DNA of 64,000 nucleotides from Paraburkholderia sp. DHOC27 (GTDB lineage: Bacteria; Pseudomonadota; Gammaproteobacteria; Burkholderiales; Burkholderiaceae): positions 620,723 through 684,722 of the forward strand of contig NZ_QVQV01000003.1 of NCBI RefSeq assembly GCF_003429005.1. Reading direction: 5' to 3'. Below, piece after piece: positions 7,791-16,406 of the stretch. Below the pieces are notes generated by a model. The model was not told the origin of the DNA. It ran no database searches and saw nothing but the letters and a program-made list of their open reading frames with translations. A program made the translations under genes and the position numbers. Each line of letters starts with the position of its first letter. The stretch's first letter is position 1.

Positions 7791-9008
7791 TCACTGCACC
7801 AGGTTGTTCAGCTCGATAATCGGCATCATCACCGCCAGCACGATCACCAGCACCACGCCGCCCATCGCGAGAATCAACAGCGGTTCGAGCAGGCTGGTGA
7901 GGAACATCGTGCGACGCTCCAGTTCGTTGGCTTCACCTTCAGCCGCGCGGTCGAGCATGGTGGTCACATCGCCGGTCGCTTCGCCTGAACGGATCAGGTG
8001 CACCAGCACCGGCGGAAACGTCTTCGTATTGCCGAGCGCGCGTGACAGCGACGTCCCTTCACGCACGCGCACGATCGCATCGTCGATGTTGTCGCGCATC
8101 GCGCGGTTGCTGAGCGTCTCGCTCGCGGCCTGCAGGGCGCGCAGGATCGGCACACCCGCCGCCGTCAGAATGCCGAGCGTGCTGGCAAAGCGCACGGTGT
8201 TATAGCCGCGCACGAGTTTGCCAAGCAGGGGCGCGGTGAGCAGCCACCGGTCGAACGCGAGCCGCGGCCCCGGCTGCGCCAGAATCGAGCGGATCAGCCA
8301 TGCCAGCAACACCACCCCGATCAGCACCGCCCACCACCACTTCCGCACGAACCCGGAGAGCGCCATCATCATGATGGTGAGGAAGGGCAGTTGCTGTTTG
8401 GACGTGGCGAACACGTTCACCACTTGCGGCACCACATAACTCAGCAGGAACGTGACGATGCCGAACGCGATGATCGTGACGATGGTCGGATACGTGAACG
8501 CCAGCACGATCTTCTGCTTGAGCGCGTTGCGTTGCTCGATGTAATCAGCGAGGCGCGACAACACGAGGCCGAGCTTACCGGTATGTTCACCGGCCGCGAC
8601 CAGCGCGCGGTAGATCTCCGGGAAATCGCGTGGATGCTGCTGCAGCGCATTGGCCAGCGAGTGGCCGCCGAGCACTTCCGCGCGAATCGACGCCATCAGT
8701 TCGCGGATGTAGTCGCGCTCCGATTGTTCCGTCAGCACCGCGAGCGCTTCGTCGAGCGGCAAGCCGGCGATCAGCAGACTGGCCAGTTGGCGCGTGAGAA
8801 TGGCTTGCTCGCGCTGCGACAGACGGCGCCCCAGCGACAGGCGCTGGTTGCGCTCGCCGCGCATGCGCGTCGAAGCCGGCTCGACCAGCAGCGGCGTGAG
8901 CCCCTGGCCGCGCAGATTGGTGCGCGCACCGCGGGCACTGTCCGCATCGAGCACGCCTTTTTGCGCCTTGCCCGCGGCATCGATCGCTTCGAAACGAAAG
9001 GCTGGCAT
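7791..9008 (-). CDS. gspF: Type II secretion inner-membrane platform protein F
   Basis: A 405-residue polytopic protein with the two repeated GspF domains, each ending in membrane helices. Recognisable segments are FRFEAIDAAGKAQKG at the start, REQAILTRQLA, and FPEIYRALVAAGEHTGKLG. GspF is the core of the platform that couples the GspE ATPase to pseudopilus assembly. It starts four bases after the gspE stop codon and is convergent with gspC. Confidence 0.94.
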   Translation of the reverse strand: MPAFRFEAIDAAGKAQKGVLDADSARGARTNLRGQGLTPLLVEPASTRMRGERNQRLSLGRRLSQREQAILTRQLASLLIAGLPLDEALAVLTEQSERDYIRELMASIRAEVLGGHSLANALQQHPRDFPEIYRALVAAGEHTGKLGLVLSRLADYIEQRNALKQKIVLAFTYPTIVTIIAFGIVTFLLSYVVPQVVNVFATSKQQLPFLTIMMMALSGFVRKWWWAVLIGVVLLAWLIRSILAQPGPRLAFDRWLLTAPLLGKLVRGYNTVRFASTLGILTAAGVPILRALQAASETLSNRAMRDNIDDAIVRVREGTSLSRALGNTKTFPPVLVHLIRSGEATGDVTTMLDRAAEGEANELERRTMFLTSLLEPLLILAMGGVVLVIVLAVMMPIIELNNLVQ

Positions 9009-9012
9009 GCGC

Positions 9013-10569
9013 TTACACTCCGCCCGTCACGCGGATCACTTCTTCGAGCGATGTGAGCCCCGAGTCGAGCCAACGGTCGGCATCTTCGCGCAACGTGCGC
9101 ATGCCTTGCGCGCGGCCCGCCGCGAGGATTTCCGCATCGGCGGCGTTGCGGTGAATCAGTGAGCGGATTGGCTCGTCGATGGTCAGCAGTTCATACACGC
9201 CGCGCCGTCCCGCATAACCCGAGTGACCGCACTTATCGCAGCCCACCGGATGCCAGTGCAGCCGGCCATCCGGATCGGGACGTTGTTCGCGGCACACGGG
9301 GCAGAGGCGCCGCACCAGCCGCTGTGCGAGCACACCCAGCAACGACGAAGCGAGCAGGTAAGGCTCGACGCCCATATCGGTCAAACGCGTGACGGCAGAA
9401 GCGGCGTCGTTGGTGTGCAGCGTCGCCAGCACGAGGTGGCCGGTCAGCGAGGCCTGCACCGCGATCTGCGCGGTTTCGAGGTCGCGGATTTCGCCGATCA
9501 TGATGATGTCCGGGTCCTGCCGCAAAATGGACCGCAGCGCCCGCGCGAAGGTCATGCCGATGCGCTCGTTGACCTGCGTCTGGCCGATGCCGGACAGATC
9601 GTATTCGATCGGGTCTTCGACCGTCATGATGTTGGTCGTCGCGGTTTCGAGCCGCGACATCGACGCATACAACGTCGTGGTCTTGCCCGAACCGGTCGGG
9701 CCAGTGACGAGCACGATGCCGTGCGGGCGGCCAATCAGCTTGTCGAATTTGACGAGCGTGTCGGGCCCCATCCCGAGTGCTTCGAGATTCAGCCGCGTGG
9801 CGTCTTTCTCCAGCAGACGCAACACTGCGCGTTCGCCGTGACCGGTCGGCAAGGTGGAAACGCGCACGTCCACCGGCCGGCCGCCCACACGCAACGTGAT
9901 ACGGCCATCCTGTGGCAGACGCTTTTCGGCAATGTCGAGTTGCGCCATGATCTTGATCCGCGAGATCAGCGCGCCATGCAGCGCTTTCTTCGGGCGAACG
10001 ACATCGCGCAACGTACCGTCCACGCGAAAGCGCACCACCGAAGCATTCTCGAACGGCTCGATGTGGATATCCGAAGCCTGTTCGCGCGCCGCCTGCGTCA
10101 ACAGCGCGTTGATCATGCGGATGATCGGCGCGTCGTCCTCGGACTCGAGCAGATCTTCGACTTCCGGAATTTCCTGCATCAGGCGCGACAGATCGACTTC
10201 GCCCTCCACTTCACCGACCACCTGCGCCGCGCTGCCGTCCTGGCGCGCGTAGGCATGGTTGATCGCGAGCGCCAGTTCGTCAGCGGGCAGGCGTACGACC
10301 GTTAGCGCTCCGAAGTTACGCGCGACTTCAGCAAGCGCGGCGTCGCTGGTGCGTTCGCTGATCCAGACTTCCAGCCCCTCGGCATGCTGATGCGCGACGA
10401 GAATCTGGCCACTGCGCGCAAAGCCGTAGGGCACGAGACGCGCGGCGAGCGGCGAGGGCGCGCTGCGTTCCACATGCTCCGCGGCCACCGCCGATGGCAC
10501 GGCCGTAGCGCCGGCGCGAGCGGCTGCCGACGACGCAGAACCCGACGGCGGCGTGAACGGCGTACTCAC
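9013..10569 (-). CDS. gspE: Type II secretion ATPase E
   Basis: A 518-residue hexameric ATPase. Walker A is GPTGSGKTTTL at about residues 290-300, Walker B is PDIIMIGE near 353-360, and the Asp and His boxes lie between and after them. A four-cysteine zinc site has CPVC near 423 and CDKC near 444. It starts with GTG, overlapping the gspD stop as GTGA (10566-10569), so translation is probably coupled to gspD. It powers pseudopilus assembly from the cytoplasm. Confidence 0.95.
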   Translation of the reverse strand: MSTPFTPPSGSASSAAARAGATAVPSAVAAEHVERSAPSPLAARLVPYGFARSGQILVAHQHAEGLEVWISERTSDAALAEVARNFGALTVVRLPADELALAINHAYARQDGSAAQVVGEVEGEVDLSRLMQEIPEVEDLLESEDDAPIIRMINALLTQAAREQASDIHIEPFENASVVRFRVDGTLRDVVRPKKALHGALISRIKIMAQLDIAEKRLPQDGRITLRVGGRPVDVRVSTLPTGHGERAVLRLLEKDATRLNLEALGMGPDTLVKFDKLIGRPHGIVLVTGPTGSGKTTTLYASMSRLETATTNIMTVEDPIEYDLSGIGQTQVNERIGMTFARALRSILRQDPDIIMIGEIRDLETAQIAVQASLTGHLVLATLHTNDAASAVTRLTDMGVEPYLLASSLLGVLAQRLVRRLCPVCREQRPDPDGRLHWHPVGCDKCGHSGYAGRRGVYELLTIDEPIRSLIHRNAADAEILAAGRAQGMRTLREDADRWLDSGLTSLEEVIRVTGGV

Positions 10570-12962
10570 TGCTGCGCTCCTGTCGTGTTGGCCGGCGCGA
10601 CGGTGACCGGGTTGGTCTGCACGGCAGCGCCGCTCGGCACGGGGTTGCTCTGGGCCGGACTACCGTTCGGCACCGGATTGGTTTGCACCGCGCCACCGTT
10701 GGTCACCGGCGCGGGCGCGCTGCCCTGCGGTGCCGCCTGCTGACGGCGCATGCGGTCGAGATCGAACAGGTTCATCGCGGGCGCGCCACCCTGACTCGGA
10801 CCGATCGGCATAGGCGGCACCACCGGATCGTCGTTGTCCTTCATGATGTTGTTGTCCTGCTTGTACGCACCCTGCACGCCCTGGATGTAGTCGTAGCGAT
10901 TCGCCGTCACCGCCTGCGCGGTGTTGTTATCGGCAATGATCACCGGGCGCAGGAACACCATCAGGTTCGTCTTGCTACGCGTCTTCTGCTCGGAGCGGAA
11001 CAACTGGCCGATCCACGGAATATCGCCCAGCAGCGGCACCTTGCTGTTGCTGACCTGATAGTTGTCCTGCATCAGGCCGCCCAGCACGATGATCTCGCCG
11101 TTATCTGCGAGCACGGTGGACTGGATCGAGCGCTTGGTGAATTCCGGGCCGGCCGGATTGGTCGTCACGTTGGTCGTGCCGTTCACGATCGCCGAGTCTT
11201 CCGTGTAGAGCTGCAGCTTGAGAATGCCGCCGTCGGTGATCTGCGGCTTGATGTGCAGCGTCAGGCCCACGTCGACGCGGTCGTACGTATTGAAGGCCGC
11301 GCTCGTCGTGCCGCTCGTCAGGTTGGAGTACGAACCCGTCTGGATCGGCACGTTGGTACCGACCACGATCTTGGCTTCCTCGTTGTCGAGGGTGATGAGG
11401 TTAGGTGTGGACAGCACGTTCGCGTCGGCAGTCTGCGAGAGCGCCTGCAACAGTGCGCCGAGTCCCTGCACGCCGAAGATGTTGTGCACCCAGCCCACGT
11501 TCAAACCTTGCTGCAGGTTGGAACCCGCCAGCGCCGCGCCGAGACCGCCGGTCGTGCCGGCTGCCACCGCCGCCGTCGTCAGGTTGATGATGCTGTTGCC
11601 AGTGCCGGCTGCCAGATTGGTACCGGCCAGCACGGCATTCGTGCCGATCTGCCACTGGATGCCCAGATTGCCGGCCGTGTTCGAGTTCAACTCGACAATC
11701 AGCGCTTCGATATAGACCTGGGCTCGACGCGCGTCGAGCTGGTCGATCACGGCGCGCAGATTGCGATACACCGGCTCGGCCGCCGTGATGATCAGTGAGT
11801 TGGTCGCGGCGTCGGCCTGGATCATGCCGCCCGCCTGATTGTCGTCGCCCTTGCTCTTGTCGCCGCCGAGGAAATCGCTCGAATTGGAGTTGCCACTCGA
11901 ACCGTAGCCGCCGCCTCCGCTGCTGCCGCCCAAGGGCGACGAGGTCGAACCGCTTCCCAGGCCACCCGATGGCAGCGGCGGCGTGCCGGACGTGCCGGCG
12001 GAGCCACCGCCGCCCGATGAACCGCCGTTCTGGTTAAACGAATTGGCCTCGTTCGAACCGGACGAAGACGATGAGCCCGAGTCGCCGCCTTTGCCGAGCA
12101 TCCCGCGCAGGGTCTTGGCGAGCGTCGTCGCATCCGCATTGCGCAGCGGTACGACGTGGATATTGCCAGGCACCGCGGTGGGGCCGTCGAGTTGCTGCGC
12201 CAGCTGGACCGCGGAGGCGAGGCGCGCGCCGTTCGAGGCGCGCAGCAGCAGCGAATTCGTGCGTGGATCGGCGGTGACCGACACCTTCAGCGTCGCGTCG
12301 GTGGCGCCGATCGCGCCCGGATCGAGCATCTTCGTCATCTGCGGCGCGATGTCGAGTGCGTTGGCATTGCGCAGCGTCACCACCCGTACCTGCTGGCCGG
12401 CCGCCGTGTCGATACCGGCGATGATCTGCGCGATACGCCGTACGTTGTCGGCGTAGTCCGTGACGACAATCGTATTGTTCGCCGGATACGCGGCCACCGT
12501 GTTGTTCGGCGAGATCAGCGGACGCAGCACCGGCAGCACGTTATTGGCCGATTCGTTCCTCAGCTGAAACACCTGAGTGACCACCTGGTCGCCACGCGCC
12601 ACCGGCGCATTGCCCACATAGGTGGGCACGCCCTGCAGCTTGGCGTCGGCTTCCGGCACGACCTTCAACACGCCGTGATCCTGCACCAGCGCAAAACCCT
12701 GCATCCGCAGCGCGGACTGCAAGGTCTTCAACGCCTGATCTTCAGGAACCGAGTTCTCGGACACCAGATTCAGCTGACCCTTCACGCGCGGGTCGACGAT
12801 GATCGTCTTGCCGGTCGCGGCGCCAATCGCCTTGGCCACCTGATCGATGTCGGCGTTGACGAAATTGAGTGTCACCTGGGCCTGTGCAATCTGCGAGGTG
12901 ATCAGACCAGCCACCAGCAGCGCCGTTGCGACGCGACGCAATGCCATACGATTTCTTCTCAT
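10566..12962 (-). CDS. gspD: Type II secretion outer-membrane secretin D
   Basis: A 798-residue secretin. The start at 12962 gives a signal peptide of about 28 residues ending SQIAQA, followed by the N0 domain (VTLNFVNADIDQVAKAIG), the N1-N3 ring domains and the C-terminal pore domain with VPLLGDIPWIGQLF. A Gly/Ser/Asn-rich insertion spans about residues 292-367 within N3, and a Pro/Gln/Ala-rich tail follows the pore domain. Longer starts up to 13061 would spoil the signal peptide. It is the first gene of gspDEF. Confidence 0.95.
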   Translation of the reverse strand: MRRNRMALRRVATALLVAGLITSQIAQAQVTLNFVNADIDQVAKAIGAATGKTIIVDPRVKGQLNLVSENSVPEDQALKTLQSALRMQGFALVQDHGVLKVVPEADAKLQGVPTYVGNAPVARGDQVVTQVFQLRNESANNVLPVLRPLISPNNTVAAYPANNTIVVTDYADNVRRIAQIIAGIDTAAGQQVRVVTLRNANALDIAPQMTKMLDPGAIGATDATLKVSVTADPRTNSLLLRASNGARLASAVQLAQQLDGPTAVPGNIHVVPLRNADATTLAKTLRGMLGKGGDSGSSSSSGSNEANSFNQNGGSSGGGGSAGTSGTPPLPSGGLGSGSTSSPLGGSSGGGGYGSSGNSNSSDFLGGDKSKGDDNQAGGMIQADAATNSLIITAAEPVYRNLRAVIDQLDARRAQVYIEALIVELNSNTAGNLGIQWQIGTNAVLAGTNLAAGTGNSIINLTTAAVAAGTTGGLGAALAGSNLQQGLNVGWVHNIFGVQGLGALLQALSQTADANVLSTPNLITLDNEEAKIVVGTNVPIQTGSYSNLTSGTTSAAFNTYDRVDVGLTLHIKPQITDGGILKLQLYTEDSAIVNGTTNVTTNPAGPEFTKRSIQSTVLADNGEIIVLGGLMQDNYQVSNSKVPLLGDIPWIGQLFRSEQKTRSKTNLMVFLRPVIIADNNTAQAVTANRYDYIQGVQGAYKQDNNIMKDNDDPVVPPMPIGPSQGGAPAMNLFDLDRMRRQQAAPQGSAPAPVTNGGAVQTNPVPNGSPAQSNPVPSGAAVQTNPVTVAPANTTGAQQ

Positions 12963-13162
12963 GGAATGTGATGTCGATGCCGACCGCCGTGGCGACCGAC
13001 TGTCAAGCGCAGCGAACATAGATGCGCACCGGCAGTGCCTGCGGCCTGCAGATGCCCGCATAGGTGGCGGCCACCCCGAGTGCCGTCCACCCTACGTCCG
13101 AAAAAAATGAACAGTAACAGTTTTTCATGTCCAATTTGTCACAAAACAACGGCTGCGGAGCG

Positions 13163-13192
13163 ATTAGTCTAACCATAGCCCTCAGTTGTCAA
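13163..13192 (-). promoter_or_regulatory. Probable sigma-70 promoter for gspDEF
   Basis: On the minus strand a perfect TTGACA (13187-13192) is followed, after 18 bases, by ACTAAT (13163-13168). It lies 200 bases upstream of the gspD start codon. No competing gene separates it from gspD. It shares the 12963-13521 intergenic region with the transglycosylase promoter on the other strand. Confidence 0.55.
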
Positions 13193-13340
13193 CCATCTGA
13201 AAGCTTGCTCAAGGACTCGGTTGCGTTCCCGGATACCCCGTGTTTTCGTGCGTCTGGCCCACGTTCGTGCCGGCTTTTGCCTCGGCGTACGCTCGCGATT
13301 TGTTCAGGCTAATGTGTCGGCTTATGTCTGTTAGCCAACT

Positions 13341-13368
13341 TTGACGATGAAACGTCTGCCGGTATGAT
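13341..13368 (+). promoter_or_regulatory. Probable sigma-70 promoter for the lytic transglycosylase gene
   Basis: TTGACG (13341-13346) and TATGAT (13363-13368) are separated by 16 bases on the plus strand, about 150 bases before the ATG at 13522. Apart from this and the divergent gspD promoter, I see nothing notable in the 12963-13521 gap. Confidence 0.55.
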
Positions 13369-13521
13369 ACGGGCCGATAGCTCACATTGATGCGAGTTGC
13401 CCACGCGGGTTTTCCCCGATGTCCGACACAACCTTGGTGTTGGCGGGTTTGCGGCGCTTTGGTACGGCACGCTAGCGCCTTACCGCATCTTACCTTCGCT
13501 GTTATTTAGTCGTATTGACCG

Positions 13522-13971
13522 ATGAATCGAACCCTCGTCGCCTTTTCCACGGTAATTGTCACGCTGCTCGCAGCGGGGCAGGCACACGCGGATTGTTTCG
13601 ACGAGGCGGCGAAGTACCAGAAGGTCAATCCGCTGATCCTGCGGGCCATTGCATGGCAAGAGTCGCATAACCGTCCCGAGGCGCTGCACAAGAACGCCAA
13701 CGGTTCGACCGACTATGGCCTGATGCAGATCAACTCGGTGCACTTGCCCGTGCTCGCGCAGTACGGCATTTCCACCAGCACGCTCATGGAGCCGTGCAAG
13801 AACGTCTATATTGCCGCCTGGCATTTGCGTCAGCAAATGAACAAGTACGGCAACACATGGCAGGCGGTCGGCGCGTACCACTCGGAAACGCCCACGCTGC
13901 GCGACCAGTACGCGCGGCAGATCGTGGCCATCCTGCAGAAGTGGAAGCTGTTGACCACCGCTTCCCGCTAG
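13522..13971 (+). CDS. Secreted lytic transglycosylase (SLT family)
   Basis: A 149-residue protein with a signal peptide ending near residue 23 (AGQAHA) and a single SLT domain. The catalytic Glu is in AIAWQESHNRPEA, followed by STDYGLMQINSVH and the QAVGAYHSE segment. Such small enzymes (IagB/VirB1-like) open gaps in peptidoglycan for envelope machines. Its position beside gspD suggests, but does not prove, a role in secretin insertion. Promoter-like elements lie at 13341-13368. Confidence 0.85.
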   Translation: MNRTLVAFSTVIVTLLAAGQAHADCFDEAAKYQKVNPLILRAIAWQESHNRPEALHKNANGSTDYGLMQINSVHLPVLAQYGISTSTLMEPCKNVYIAAWHLRQQMNKYGNTWQAVGAYHSETPTLRDQYARQIVAILQKWKLLTTASR

Positions 13972-14134
13972 TCGGCCGCTTCGCCCGTAGATCCGGTTCC
14001 CACTCGTTCCCTGCATTGGCTGCGGCGCTCGCCGCCGGTTTTTGATGCACAATGCGGCTTCGTGCTGCCGTCTGCCGTGCGCCACATTGCACACCCGGCA
14101 CGCCTCCTCAATTCCTTCCGTTTTCCGTACTGCG

Positions 14135-15454
14135 ATGAACCAGCCGACACTGCCCGTCACCGTGCTCTCCGGTTTTCTGGGCGCCGGCAAGACCACGCTC
14201 CTGAACCATATCCTCGCGAATCGCGCCGGCCTGCGCGTTGCTGTGATCGTCAACGATCTGGCCGCCGTCAATATCGACGCGACCCTCGTGCGTGACGCCG
14301 CGGCGCTCTCGCATGTCGAGGAGCAGCTCGTCGAGATGACCAACGGCTGCATCTGCTGCACCTTGCGCGACGATCTGCTGAGCGAGATCAAGCGTCTGGC
14401 CGGCGAGGCGCGCTTCGATGCCATCCTGATCGAGTCTACCGGCATTGCGGAACCCATGCCGATTGCCGAGACCTTCACCTTTGTCGACGACGACGGCGTG
14501 TCGCTCTCCGATGTTGCCCGTCTTGACACGATGGTCACTGTGGTCGACGCGTTTAATTTCCTGCGCGATTACGGTTCCGCCGACGCGCTGTCGGAACGCG
14601 GCATTGCCGCGAACGAAGACGACGAGCGCACGCTGGTCGAATTGCTGATTGAGCAGATCGAGTTCTGCGACGTCCTCGTGGTGAACAAGGCGGATCTCGT
14701 CAGCGCGGAAGACCTCACGCGTTTGCAGCGAATTCTTGCGCGTATCAATCCGCGTGCCGTGCAGATAGTGAGCCGCTTTGGCGTCGTGCCGCTCGACGAA
14801 GTGCTCAACACTAACCGTTTCGATTTCGACGAAGCCGCAAGCGCGCCTGGCTGGCTCACATCGCTGCACGATCATCACGAGCATGAGCACGACCACGAAC
14901 ACAGCGGTCATGCACATCATGGCGAGGCCGACGAATTCGGCATTGGCAATTTCGTCTATCGCGCGCGCCGGCCGTTTCATCCGGAACGCCTGTGGGCGCT
15001 GCTACATGAAGAGTGGAAGGGCGTACTGCGCAGCAAGGGCTTTTTCTGGCTGGCTACGCGCAACGACATCGCGGGTTCGCTGTCGCAAGCGGGCGGCGCA
15101 TGCCGTCACGGTCCGGCGGGGATGTGGTGGGCCGCTCAGGATCGCAGCGAATGGCCGGACGGTGACGATGAACTCGCGGCGGAGATTGCCGCCGACTGGT
15201 ACGGCGCCGCGGACGACTTCAGCATCGGCGATCGACGTCAGGAACTGGTGATGATCGGCGTCAACATCGACGCCGAAGCATGGCGCGCAAAGTTCGACGC
15301 GTGTCTGTTGAATGACGACGAGTACGCGCTGGGACCTCACGCGTGGTCGCATCTGAATGACCCATTCCCGGCGTGGGACTTCGACGACGAACATGACCAC
15401 GATCACGATCATGACCACGGCGACGGCGAGATCCTGCACGACCATCATCATTGA
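14135..15454 (+). CDS. CobW/COG0523 GTPase with histidine-rich metal-binding segments
   Basis: A 439-residue G3E GTPase. It has the P-loop GFLGAGKTTLLNH near residue 15, the metal-binding CxCC motif GCICCTLRDD near residue 72, and an NKAD guanine-specificity motif. The CobW C-terminal domain follows. Two His/Asp/Glu-rich stretches (about residues 245-262 and the last 25 residues) point to zinc binding. Members of this family act as metal chaperones, often under zinc limitation. I did not find a convincing Zur operator upstream. The start at 14135 is the first Met giving a normal N-terminus. Confidence 0.85.
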   Translation: MNQPTLPVTVLSGFLGAGKTTLLNHILANRAGLRVAVIVNDLAAVNIDATLVRDAAALSHVEEQLVEMTNGCICCTLRDDLLSEIKRLAGEARFDAILIESTGIAEPMPIAETFTFVDDDGVSLSDVARLDTMVTVVDAFNFLRDYGSADALSERGIAANEDDERTLVELLIEQIEFCDVLVVNKADLVSAEDLTRLQRILARINPRAVQIVSRFGVVPLDEVLNTNRFDFDEAASAPGWLTSLHDHHEHEHDHEHSGHAHHGEADEFGIGNFVYRARRPFHPERLWALLHEEWKGVLRSKGFFWLATRNDIAGSLSQAGGACRHGPAGMWWAAQDRSEWPDGDDELAAEIAADWYGAADDFSIGDRRQELVMIGVNIDAEAWRAKFDACLLNDDEYALGPHAWSHLNDPFPAWDFDDEHDHDHDHDHGDGEILHDHHH

Positions 15455-15500
15455 CGATGACGCGTAACAACGCCACGGCGTACTAACTATTGTATTGAGC

Positions 15501-15525
15501 AGTGCCGGTGATCCGCACCGGCACT
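15501..15525. other. Strong stem-loop after the CobW gene
   Basis: AGTGCCGGTG and CACCGGCACT form a 10-base stem around a short loop, 47 bases after the CobW stop codon. No U-tract follows on either strand, so it is more likely an mRNA-end stabilising structure than a standard intrinsic terminator. Confidence 0.45.
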
Positions 15526-15565
15526 CGTCCCACGTTGCCGCACTGCTACGCGGCAAACGACGGGC

Positions 15566-15592
15566 GAAAAAAAACCCGCCTGTGGCGGGTGT
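15566..15592 (-). terminator. Intrinsic terminator of hupB
   Basis: Read on the minus strand, CCCGCC and GGCGGG form a stem around a three-base loop, directly followed by eight or more T. It lies about 20 bases after the hupB stop codon. Confidence 0.85.
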
Positions 15593-15613
15593 CAACATCC
15601 AGGCAAATTGCGC

Positions 15614-15892
15614 TTAGCGCTTGTTGACAGCGTCCTTGAACGCCTTGCCAGCCGTGAACTTGACGGTCTTGGCTGCCGGGATCTTGATGGTCTCGCCGGT
15701 CTTCGGGTTGCGGCCCGTACGTGCTGCCCGCTTGCCCGAACCGAAGCTGCCAAATCCAATGAGTTGGACCGCATCACCCTTCGACACAGCTTTCTTGATC
15801 ACTTCGAGCAGCGTATCCAGCGTCTCGCCGGTTTGAGCCTTGCTGGCGCCCGTCTGACCTGCGACGGCGTCGATCAGTTCCTGTTTGTTCAT
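15614..15892 (-). CDS. hupB: DNA-binding protein HU, beta-type
   Basis: A 92-residue HU protein beginning [11 protein letters not shown], with the conserved beta-arm region [15 protein letters not shown] and the C-terminal [10 protein letters not shown]. It is a dimeric nucleoid protein that bends DNA and supports replication initiation and recombination. The ATG ending at 15892 is preceded by AAAGGAACC. A TATAAT element lies about 50 bases upstream and a clear terminator downstream, so it is probably a one-gene unit. A longer frame to 16015 has no family support. Confidence 0.95.
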   Translation of the reverse strand: MNKQELIDAVAGQTGASKAQTGETLDTLLEVIKKAVSKGDAVQLIGFGSFGSGKRAARTGRNPKTGETIKIPAAKTVKFTAGKAFKDAVNKR

Positions 15893-15940
15893 TAAGGTTC
15901 CTTTCTGGTTTAGGTTGACACGAACAGCGCGAACGCGCCG

Positions 15941-15968
15941 ATTATACGTGCGCGGGCCGCGCCGTCGA
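15941..15968 (-). promoter_or_regulatory. Probable promoter of hupB
   Basis: On the minus strand a perfect TATAAT (15941-15946) lies 16 bases from a weak TCGACG -35 element (15963-15968), about 50 bases before the hupB ATG. The rest of the 15893-16406 gap shows a stem-loop at 16197-16216 (GCGTTGG/CCAACGC) and no gene. Confidence 0.6.
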
Positions 15969-16406
15969 GCAGCTCTGGCTCCGTAGTACCCCGGATAAAG
16001 CGTCAGGCAGCTCACTGCGTGACGGCCATGCTGCCGCTTTCATGGGCGGCGCTTGCTATGATAGCGCAGCGCAAACCCAATCTGGATAAGGGTTTCGCAG
16101 AAATCGCGGGGGTTGATGCGCGACCGCCACGAAAGCGCCATTTTTGTTATTTCTGGAATCGAAGCGGCACCCTAACCAGGGCTTTACATAAGCCTGGCGT
16201 TGGTTTTTGCCAACGCTCTACGCCTTGCCTGGCGTGCGGTTCAGCCGAATCGTGAGCTTGGCGTGACGCGCAGTGCGCTCCGCTCGAGCTGCTCCGGCGG
16301 TTAGTCATCGAGCGTTTGCAAGGTCACCGAGGCGCCATGTTGCGTTGCCTCAAGCAACTGCTTGGGAAGGCTAGCCGGCTCTATCCAAAGGTTTCCTTTA
16401 ACTCGC

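Noticed and set aside
10683..11798. 371-codon plus-strand open frame opposite gspD, and a 360-codon one opposite gspE (9223-10305)
   Set aside because: Antisense shadows of the secretin and ATPase genes; no recognisable motif.
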